A stretch of 7,841 nt of DNA from the NCBI GenBank assembly GCA_018710805.1, contig DVJG01000047.1, positions 1 to 7,841 on the forward strand, in the 5' to 3' direction. This DNA is from Candidatus Faecousia faecipullorum. Lineage in GTDB: Bacteria > Bacillota > Clostridia > Oscillospirales > Oscillospiraceae. The notes under the pieces were generated by a model. That model did no database searches and was not told where the DNA came from. It saw only the letters and a list, made by a program, of their open reading frames with translations. The translations under genes and the position numbers were made by a program. Positions 1 through 5,123 of this stretch are shown here, piece after piece. The stretch's first letter is position 1. Every line of letters starts with the position of its first letter.

Positions 1-275
1 ATGTTCTCAATCAGGTTAAGTGGGCCCAGAAATTCAAAACGGAGAATGTTCTGGCCCGCAGTTGGCTTATGGATATCCTGCACTGTGTCAACGCCATTGA
101 TTCTCCGATTTTTACGCTGGACAGGATGTACTTCTTTGAAAAAGAACTGGCGCAGAAGCATCCGAACAATAACAACATTCGTGCCAAAATAAGGCAGCAA
201 CTACAGCTGCTGCGTGACCAGGGGATCATCGCTTTTTTGGGAAATGGACATTATCAAAAAATTGAGCAGATATAA
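1..275 (+). CDS. DpnI-like type II restriction endonuclease, C-terminal part (5' end outside window)
   Basis: The frame is open from base 3 and ends at TAA 273-275, giving about 90 residues; the first ATG (69) is internal, not a start. The visible part matches, from memory, the C-terminal winged-helix domain of R.DpnI. Key blocks are SWLMDILHCV, IFTLDRMYFFE, HPNNNNIRAKIRQQLQLLRD and a closing FLGNGHYQKI. In the family this domain binds N6-methyladenine in GATC and works with an N-terminal PD-(D/E)xK nuclease domain that cleaves methylated DNA; that domain would lie left of the window. The enzyme implies a host that does not Dam-methylate its own GATC sites. The gene is less GC-rich than its neighbours and abuts a tRNA operon, which suits horizontal acquisition (inference). 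Whether the gene is intact cannot be judged here. Confidence 0.85.
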   Translation, partial: VLNQVKWAQKFKTENVLARSWLMDILHCVNAIDSPIFTLDRMYFFEKELAQKHPNNNNIRAKIRQQLQLLRDQGIIAFLGNGHYQKIEQI

Positions 276-311
276 AATGAAATGGCAGTCCGTTCTCCCT
301 GAAAGCAAAGA

Positions 312-347
312 AAAACGAGAGTAAATCAAGTGATTTACTCTCGTTTT
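312..347. terminator. Bidirectional intrinsic terminator between the DpnI-like gene and the tRNA operon
   Basis: Bases 312-328 pair perfectly with 331-347 (17 bp, core ACGAGAGTAAATCA), leaving a two-base formal loop. The stem is flanked by A's on the left and T's on the right, so each strand reads as a hairpin followed by a U-run. On the + strand it ends the restriction gene 37 bases after its stop codon. On the - strand it follows tRNA-Tyr directly: base 347 is both the last base of the encoded CCA and the first base of the stem. A shared terminator for convergent units is the simplest reading. Confidence 0.85.
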
Positions 348-431
348 GGTGGGGGAGGACGGATTCGAACCATCGAAGCGAAACGCAGCAGATTTACAGT
401 CTGTCCCCTTTGGCCACTCGGGAACTCCCCC
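347..431 (-). tRNA. tRNA-Tyr (anticodon GTA)
   Basis: On the - strand the gene begins GGGGGAG at 431 and closes with CTCCCCC, discriminator A and an encoded CCA at 347-349, giving a 7-bp acceptor stem. The anticodon loop reads CTGTAAA with GTA at 395-397 and is closed by a CAGA/TCTG stem. A long variable arm (class II) follows, then the T-arm with GGTTCGAATCC. The length of 85 nt with CCA is normal for bacterial tRNA-Tyr. It is the second gene of a two-tRNA transcript, 26 bases after tRNA-Thr, and runs directly into the terminator stem. Confidence 0.97.
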
Positions 432-457
432 GGATATGAAATTCTGTTTTGTCTGAA

Positions 458-533
458 TGGAGCCGGTAGACGGACTCGAACCCCCGACCTACTGATTACA
501 AATCAGTTGCTCTACCAACTGAGCTATACCGGC
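458..533 (-). tRNA. tRNA-Thr (anticodon TGT)
   Basis: On the - strand the gene starts GCCGGTA at 533 and ends TACCGGC, discriminator T and CCA at 458-460, with a perfect acceptor stem. The D-arm carries AGCTCAGTTGGTAGAGC. The anticodon loop TTTGTAA (496-502), closed by ACTGA/TCAGT, shows anticodon TGT at 498-500. The T-arm has GGTTCGAGTCC. At 76 nt including CCA it is a standard class I tRNA. It is the first gene of the Thr-Tyr operon, about 20 bases from a consensus promoter. The discriminator is U rather than the A found in E. coli tRNA-Thr. Confidence 0.97.
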
Positions 534-553
534 GGCTCAAACAGAACACGCTT

Positions 554-581
554 ATTATACCACGAAAGCCGCATTTGTCAA
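554..581 (-). promoter_or_regulatory. Sigma-A promoter of the tRNA-Thr/Tyr operon
   Basis: On the - strand there is a perfect TTGACA (-35) at 576-581 and a perfect TATAAT (-10) at 554-559, separated by 16 bp. The region upstream of the -35 is A/T-tract rich, as in strong stable-RNA promoters. The predicted start, around 546-548, leaves a leader of roughly 14 nt before tRNA-Thr. The hexamers are seen directly; the start site is inferred. Confidence 0.9.
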
Positions 582-609
582 GCTTTTTTTACGCCTTTTT
601 GCAAAATCT

Positions 610-634
610 TCCGGGGTGGTTTTACCACCCCGGA
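610..634 (-). terminator. Terminator downstream of ileS
   Basis: Bases 610-620 pair with 624-634 (11 bp, TCCGGGGTGG core), a GC-rich hairpin about 35 bases past the ileS stop. On the - strand the following sequence is AAGATTTTGC, so the T-tract is short and slightly offset. On the + strand the hairpin is followed by a better T-rich run, but no + strand gene enters from that side. It most likely ends the ylmE-sepF-divIVA-ileS transcription unit and insulates it from the tRNA promoter about 30 bases further on. Confidence 0.75.
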
Positions 635-669
635 TTTGTTTGATTTTTGCCGGTTTTCTCAGGAAAACA

Positions 670-3462
670 TTAGAATTCCAAGTCCAGTTTGGAGACAACG
701 GCGGCACACCGGGGGCAGAGCCCCTCGCTGTTTGCCTGCTGGGAGTGCATCCAGCACCGGGGGCACTTGGTGCCCTTGGCTTCGCTGACGCCAATGGTGA
801 GGGCAGGGAAGTTCACACCCTGAGCCACCTCGGCGCCGGCCTCGGGAGCGTCCCAAGTGCAGGTGGAGACGATGCACACCTCGGCGAGGTTCAGTCCCTG
901 GCAGGCGGCCTTCAGCTCATCGTCCTGGGTCATGAGGGTCACGTGGGCCTCCAGGGCCTTGCCGATGCGCTTGTCAGCCCGGGCCTTTTCCAGAACGCCG
1001 TTGACATCCTGACGGAGCTTCATGACGGTGTCCCACTTGGCCATGGCGGCGGCGTCCAGGGCGTATTCGTCGAAGTTCTCGGGCATCTGGTTCAGAAGGA
1101 TGTTCCGGCTGTCGTCGCTGTCCCGGTGGGGCATGGCCTGCCAGATTTCGTCACAGGTGAAGGCCAGAATGGGAGCGAAGACCTTTGCCATGGCGTCCAG
1201 AATCAGGAAGAGGGCAGTCTGGGCGGAGCGGCGGCGCAGGCCGTCCTTCTCCTCGCAGTAGAGCCGATCCTTGATGATGTCCAGATAGAAGCTGCTGAGC
1301 TCCACCACGCAGAAATCGTTCATGGCGTGGGCCACGGGATGGAACTCGTATTCCATATAGGATGCGCGGCACTCCTTTACCAGCTCGCTGAGCTTGGTAA
1401 GGGCCCAGCGGTCCAGCTCCTCCATGTCCTCCACGGGAACCAGATGGTTGGGATCGAAGCCGTCCAGGTTGCCCAGGCAGTACCGGGCGGTGTTGCGGAA
1501 TTTCAGGTAGTTCTGGGCCAGCTGCTTGAAGATATCCTTGGAGCAGCGGACATCGGCGTGGTACTCGGCGGAACCTGCCCACAGGCGGACGATGTCTGCG
1601 CCGAACTCCTTGATGAGTTCGTTGGGGTCTACGCCGTTGCCCAGGGACTTGTGCATGGCCCGGCCCTGGCCGTCCACGGTCCAGCCGTGGGTGATGACCT
1701 GACGGAAGGGGGCGCCATGGTCCAGGGCACCCACGGAGGTCAGAAGGCTGGACTGGAACCAGCCGCGGTATTGGTCGGCGCCTTCCAGATAAACATCCGC
1801 AGGCCACAGCTGGGGGTTATCGTGCATGAGAGAGGCGAAGTGGGAGGAGCCGGAGTCGAACCAGCCGTCCAGGGTGTCGCTTTCCTTCTCAAAGCCGGTG
1901 CTGCCGCCGCAGTGGGGGCAGGTCAGGCCTTCGGGAATCAGGTCGGCGGCGTCCTTCTCAAACCAGATGTTGGAGCCGAACTCATCGAAGAGCTTGGAGA
2001 TATGGGCAATGGTTTCGGGAGTGCAGATGGGCTTGCCGCAGTCCTTGCAGTAGAACACGGGGATGGGCAGACCCCAGCGGCGCTGACGGGAAATGCACCA
2101 GTCGGCCCGCTCCCGGATCATGCTGACCATCCGGTCGCCGCCCCAGCCGGGGAACCACTTTACGTCGGCCACGGCCTCCACGGCCTTGTCCTTAAAAGCC
2201 TCCACGGAGCAGAACCACTGGGGCGTGGCACGGAAGATAATGGGGTTCTTGCAGCGCCAGCAGTGGGGGTAGGAGTGGAGAATTTCCTCAGAGGCGAAGA
2301 GCATACCGCTCTGCTTCATGTCGGCGAGAATGACGGGGTTGCTTTCGTCGGTCTTCATGCCCGCATACTTGCCTGCGTAGTCGGTGTGACGGCCCCGGTC
2401 GTCCACGGGGACCACCAGTTCCATGCCGTAGCGCATACAGGTCTGGTAGTCGTCGGCACCGAAGCCGGGAGCCGTGTGGACACAGCCCGTACCGGAATCC
2501 ATGGTGACGTACTCGGCGTTTACCAGGCGGGAGGTCTTGGGGAGGAAGGGGTGCTGTGCCAGCATATTCTCGAAGAAAGCGCCGGGATAGGCGGCCAGAA
2601 CTTCATAATTGGCAAGGCCGCCGATGGCCATGACCTTGTCCATCAGGGCTTCTGCCATGATGTAGGTCTCGCCGTTTTCGGCCTTCACCAGGACATAGCG
2701 CTCCCGGGGGTGCAGGCAGATGGCCATGTTGCCGGGCAGGGTCCAGATGGTGGTGGTCCAGATTACAAAGTAGGTGCTGCTGAGGTCAAACCCGGAGAGC
2801 TTGCCCAGGTCGTCCTTCATGGGGAATTTCACGTAGACAGAGGTACAGGGGTCGTCCTGGTACTCAATTTCGGCCTCGGCCAGGGCGGTCTCGTCCTTGG
2901 GGCACCAGTACACGGGCTTCAGGCCCTTGTAGATATAGCCCTTTTCATACATGGCCCCGAAGATTTTCACTTCTTCGGCCTCAAAGTGCTTGTCCATGGT
3001 GCGATAGGGCTTCTTCCAGTCGCCTACCACGCCCAGACGCTTGAAGGAGGTCATTTGCCGCTGAATGTAGCTCTCGGCGAACTCCTCGCAGGCAGAGCGG
3101 AACTCGGGGACCGGCATGGTCTTGTGGTTCAGCTTGCTCTTTTTGATGATGGCGGACTCAATAGGCATGCCGTGGTTGTCCCAGCCGGGGGTGTAGGGGG
3201 TGTAGTAGCCCATCATGGCGTGGCTGCGGACGATGAAGTCTTTCAGGCACTTATTGAGGGCGGTGCCCATGTGGATGTCGCCGTTGGAGAAGGGAGGGCC
3301 GTCGTGCAGAACAAAGCGGGGAAGGTCTTTGTTCTTTTCCAGCATGGCCTCGTACAGATTTTTTTCTTCCCAGCCTTGAAGCATACCGGGCTCCCGGGCG
3401 GGGAGGCCTGCCTTCATGGGGAAGGACGTTTTGGGGGTGATGATGGTGTTTTTGTAATCCAT
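670..3462 (-). CDS. ileS: Isoleucyl-tRNA synthetase (930 aa, bacterial zinc-binding type)
   Basis: Charges tRNA-Ile with isoleucine in the cytoplasm and edits misactivated valine. Class I landmarks in order: HIGH-type motif HMGT at 64-67 within DGPPFSNGDIHMGT; PGWDNHG at 92-98; CP1 editing domain with WTTTIWTLPGN (235-245) and GTGCVHTAPGFGADDY (324-339), including the expected His329 and Asp338; ADWCISRQRRWGLPIP near 453-468; CxxC pairs at 472/475 and 515/518; DTLDGWFDSGSS (529-540); and a KMSKS-position motif AMHKS at 602-606. The C-terminal zinc finger has Cys900, 903, 916 and 919 (KCPRCW and LCPRC). Length is typical of eubacterial IleRS with this finger. The ATG at 3462 is preceded by GGAGG (3471-3475), eight bases away. 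A T-box leader upstream indicates control by uncharged tRNA-Ile. The gene contains no TTA, CTA or TCA sense codons. Confidence 0.98.
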   Translation of the reverse strand: MDYKNTIITPKTSFPMKAGLPAREPGMLQGWEEKNLYEAMLEKNKDLPRFVLHDGPPFSNGDIHMGTALNKCLKDFIVRSHAMMGYYTPYTPGWDNHGMPIESAIIKKSKLNHKTMPVPEFRSACEEFAESYIQRQMTSFKRLGVVGDWKKPYRTMDKHFEAEEVKIFGAMYEKGYIYKGLKPVYWCPKDETALAEAEIEYQDDPCTSVYVKFPMKDDLGKLSGFDLSSTYFVIWTTTIWTLPGNMAICLHPRERYVLVKAENGETYIMAEALMDKVMAIGGLANYEVLAAYPGAFFENMLAQHPFLPKTSRLVNAEYVTMDSGTGCVHTAPGFGADDYQTCMRYGMELVVPVDDRGRHTDYAGKYAGMKTDESNPVILADMKQSGMLFASEEILHSYPHCWRCKNPIIFRATPQWFCSVEAFKDKAVEAVADVKWFPGWGGDRMVSMIRERADWCISRQRRWGLPIPVFYCKDCGKPICTPETIAHISKLFDEFGSNIWFEKDAADLIPEGLTCPHCGGSTGFEKESDTLDGWFDSGSSHFASLMHDNPQLWPADVYLEGADQYRGWFQSSLLTSVGALDHGAPFRQVITHGWTVDGQGRAMHKSLGNGVDPNELIKEFGADIVRLWAGSAEYHADVRCSKDIFKQLAQNYLKFRNTARYCLGNLDGFDPNHLVPVEDMEELDRWALTKLSELVKECRASYMEYEFHPVAHAMNDFCVVELSSFYLDIIKDRLYCEEKDGLRRRSAQTALFLILDAMAKVFAPILAFTCDEIWQAMPHRDSDDSRNILLNQMPENFDEYALDAAAMAKWDTVMKLRQDVNGVLEKARADKRIGKALEAHVTLMTQDDELKAACQGLNLAEVCIVSTCTWDAPEAGAEVAQGVNFPALTIGVSEAKGTKCPRCWMHSQQANSEGLCPRCAAVVSKLDLEF

Positions 3463-3470
3463 TGGATTTG

Positions 3471-3475
3471 CCTCC
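3471..3475 (-). promoter_or_regulatory. ileS ribosome binding site
   Basis: GGAGG on the - strand lies eight bases from the ATG at 3460-3462 and downstream of the T-box terminator. It is therefore present only in read-through transcripts, and it fixes the ileS start. Confidence 0.85.
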
Positions 3476-3503
3476 GTAAATATGGATAAATTTTTTCAGT
3501 TTC

Positions 3504-3544
3504 AAAAAAGCGCCTTTGTCTCTTGCAAAAAGAGACAAAGGCGC
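3504..3544 (-). terminator. Conditional terminator of the ileS T-box
   Basis: Bases 3531-3544 pair with 3510-3523 (14 bp, GCGCCTTTGTCTCT on the - strand) around a 7-nt loop, followed by six T's at 3504-3509. The CTCT in the 5' arm can alternatively pair with AGAG just before the T-box TGGTACC, giving the competing antiterminator. It lies about 40 bases before the ileS start codon. Confidence 0.93.
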
Positions 3545-3746
3545 GATTTACCTCTGCGGTACCACTCTTATTCCGGTTTCCCCGGCACTCATTGGGCGAT
3601 TTATCGGTCGCCAATCGGCACAGCCTACCGTTCCGGCAAGAAGTTCGGTGTGCGGCTCGGAGGGGATATCTCTCAGGTTCTGCCTGCTGCCTTGCACCTT
3701 TCCGGCAGCTCTCTGTAGGCGGTGTCCTGAGAAACGTGTCCTCGTC
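3504..3746 (-). promoter_or_regulatory. T-box riboswitch leader of ileS (tRNA-Ile-responsive)
   Basis: Read on the - strand this has the full T-box layout. Stem I starts near GACGAGG (3740-3746), whose GAGG can pair with CCTC after the specifier. TCTCAGG (3726-3732) pairs with CCTGAGA (3671-3677). The GA motif AGAGAG is at 3709-3714. An apical hairpin has GCTGCC (3704-3709) pairing with GGCAGC (3686-3691) and the loop GGAAAGGTGCAA. The internal specifier loop holds GATATCC; the best codon is ATC (3665-3667), an Ile codon. A stem III-like hairpin spans 3591-3615. The T-box core TGGTACCGC is at 3555-3563; its TGGT fits a tRNA ending ACCA. A terminator follows. In the known mechanism, uncharged tRNA-Ile pairs with the specifier and the TGGT bulge and stabilises the antiterminator. 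No convincing promoter is seen between divIVA and the leader. Confidence 0.93.
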
Positions 3747-3775
3747 ATGGCCTTATTTATGGTATATGGAATTCT

Positions 3776-4450
3776 TTATTTGCTGGAGGGATCGTAGTTC
3801 CGGCCGAACTGGAGGTTCAGGCTGGCAAACTTGCTGGTGGTGGAGTCGTTGGCGGTGGGGTGCTTGGGAGCTGCCTTGGGGGCGCGGTCCACGGTGGTGC
3901 CCACAATGGCCTCCACGTTCTGGGCAATCTCGCTGGCCACATCGTCAGCGGAAGTCTTGGCAGGGGCGGGAGCTGCGGGAGCAGCAGGGGAGTTGGCAGT
4001 CTTAATGCGCTCCAGAGCCTGGATGCAGGTACGCATCTGTTCCTGAATCTCCGTAATCTTGGAAGATGCGGTCTTGCGGGCCTCTTCCAGACGGGCATTC
4101 TCAGCGGCCACCAGGGCGTCGTTGTTGACGGTGATGGCGGGGGTGCCGGAAGCCGCGGCGGAGGCGGAGGAGAGCATCTGGTTGCACTTGGCCTGGGCTT
4201 CCAGGACCATTTTGTCGCAGGTCTTCTGGGCGTTGACCACGGCCTCCTTCATGGAAGCTTCATTCTTGCGGTATTCTTCCAGCTTGCCAACCAGAACGCG
4301 CATTTTGCTCTTTAGAAGGGCGTTCTCCTTATACAGGGTGACATAATCCTCGGTCAGCGGTTCCAGGAATTCATCGACCTGCTGCATATCGTAGCCGCCG
4401 AAGGTGGACCGACTGAAAGAGATCTGATCGATTTGCTGAGGTGTAAACAT
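3776..4450 (-). CDS. divIVA: DivIVA-family cell-division/polarity protein (224 aa)
   Basis: A peripheral membrane scaffold that in Bacillota recognises negatively curved membrane at poles and septa. Residues 1-60 form the DivIVA N-domain (MFTPQQIDQISFSRSTFGGYD, then MQQVDEFLEPLTEDYVTLYKEN). Coiled-coil stretches follow at about 34-95 and 110-152. Then come an Ala/Pro-rich linker (153-166) and a C-terminal tail with no recognised domain. The phenylalanine of the membrane-insertion loop is present (Phe17), but the next residue is Gly18, where B. subtilis has Arg18. The start is the ATG at 4448-4450, served by AAAGGGG; an in-frame TTG seven codons upstream overlaps that site and is rejected. It lies 72 bases after sepF and about 30 before the T-box. 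Length is above the 164 aa of B. subtilis DivIVA, mostly from the tail. Confidence 0.9.
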   Translation of the reverse strand: MFTPQQIDQISFSRSTFGGYDMQQVDEFLEPLTEDYVTLYKENALLKSKMRVLVGKLEEYRKNEASMKEAVVNAQKTCDKMVLEAQAKCNQMLSSASAAASGTPAITVNNDALVAAENARLEEARKTASSKITEIQEQMRTCIQALERIKTANSPAAPAAPAPAKTSADDVASEIAQNVEAIVGTTVDRAPKAAPKHPTANDSTTSKFASLNLQFGRNYDPSSK

Positions 4451-4460
4451 GGAATAGTTT

Positions 4461-4467
4461 CCCCTTT
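4461..4467 (-). promoter_or_regulatory. divIVA ribosome binding site (decides the start)
   Basis: AAAGGGG on the - strand lies ten bases from the ATG at 4450. The longer reading frame begins at a TTG (4469-4471) that sits against this motif, and no similar motif lies at a suitable distance before the TTG. Confidence 0.7.
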
Positions 4468-4522
4468 CCAAATGGATTCTTTCATTTTACGGCGAGAGGG
4501 CAGACCCTCATACCGCTGAAGG

Positions 4523-5068
4523 TCAAATGTAGCTCTCCACCTCGGCCTGGAGGGTTTCCAGATCACCCACAATGTCCATGTTGTGGGGGCAGAAGAGATA
4601 AGCGGACTGAGCGATTTTCTTCACATCGCCATCCAGGGCGTAGACACAGCCGGACAGGAAGTCCACCACCCGGCGGGCCATGGCTTTATCCACGTTCTCC
4701 ATGTTGACGATGACGGCCTTGTGGCTGCGCAGGTCGTCAGCGGCCTTGGAAGTATCGTTGAAGCTGCCGGGACGGAACAGCACCACTTCCTGCTTGTTGT
4801 TTGCGGAAGTGCTCATATTCAGCGTAGTGCCGCCAAAATTCACGACGGGTGCTGCGGAGGGTGCAGCAGTGCTTACGGGAGCAAAACCCAGATCGTCCTC
4901 TTCCTCATCCTCTGCGGGAGCAGGAGCGGCCCGGCGGAGGTTGCGGCGGGCAGGCTGCTCAGCGGGCTCCTCATATTCATCAAGGTAGTCGTCATCCTCG
5001 TCATAATCATCATAATCGCTGTCGGAATAAGGCTGGGCAAATTTCTTTACGTTGTCCCAAAAGCTCAT
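4523..5068 (-). CDS. sepF: Cell division protein SepF (181 aa)
   Basis: A membrane-associated FtsZ partner that aligns and tethers FtsZ filaments at the septum. The N-terminus (MSFWDNVKKFAQPY) resembles the amphipathic membrane-targeting helix of the family. Residues 15-36 are an extremely acidic D/E/Y tract. Residues 37-92 form a low-complexity Ala/Pro/Arg linker. The conserved SepF core (DUF552) occupies about 94-168, with EVVLFRP, KAVIVNMENVD, ARRVVDFLSGCVYALDGDVKKI and YLFCPHNMDIVGD. The B. subtilis protein is about 151 aa; the extra length is in the linker. AGGAGG at 5077-5082, eight bases from the ATG, fixes the start. It follows ylmE by 55 bases, as in the B. subtilis ylmE-sepF arrangement, and may also be served by a promoter inside ylmE. 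Confidence 0.97.
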   Translation of the reverse strand: MSFWDNVKKFAQPYSDSDYDDYDEDDDYLDEYEEPAEQPARRNLRRAAPAPAEDEEEDDLGFAPVSTAAPSAAPVVNFGGTTLNMSTSANNKQEVVLFRPGSFNDTSKAADDLRSHKAVIVNMENVDKAMARRVVDFLSGCVYALDGDVKKIAQSAYLFCPHNMDIVGDLETLQAEVESYI

Positions 5069-5076
5069 GTAATGTT

Positions 5077-5082
5077 CCTCCT
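5077..5082 (-). promoter_or_regulatory. sepF ribosome binding site
   Basis: Perfect AGGAGG on the - strand, eight bases before the sepF ATG (5066-5068). It is the strongest Shine-Dalgarno in the window. Confidence 0.9.
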
Positions 5083-5123
5083 AGAAAACTTCTATACTTA
5101 CCACATCATGCGGATTGTTTTGT

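Noticed and set aside
330..788. 152-codon + strand frame over the tRNA operon and ileS terminator
   Set aside because: It is antisense to two well-formed tRNA genes and a promoter; composition is not protein-like.
616..3489. 957-codon open frame on the + strand opposite ileS
   Set aside because: It is codon-aligned with ileS, starts at a GTG inside the ileS terminator, has repetitive Gly/Val/His-rich composition and no recognisable family. Codon bias in ileS explains it.
3750..3775. AT-rich stretch after divIVA as an ileS promoter
   Set aside because: There are TATACC and TAAATA-like -10 candidates but no -35 at proper spacing, so I do not call a promoter.
3482..4005. Several overlapping frames on both strands across the T-box region
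   Set aside because: They overlap the T-box stems and terminator, and no product resembles a known family. The RNA structure explains the sequence.
4496..4509. Small hairpin GAGGG-CAGA-CCCTC between sepF and divIVA
   Set aside because: Only a 5-bp stem with no T-tract; too weak to call a terminator or regulator.
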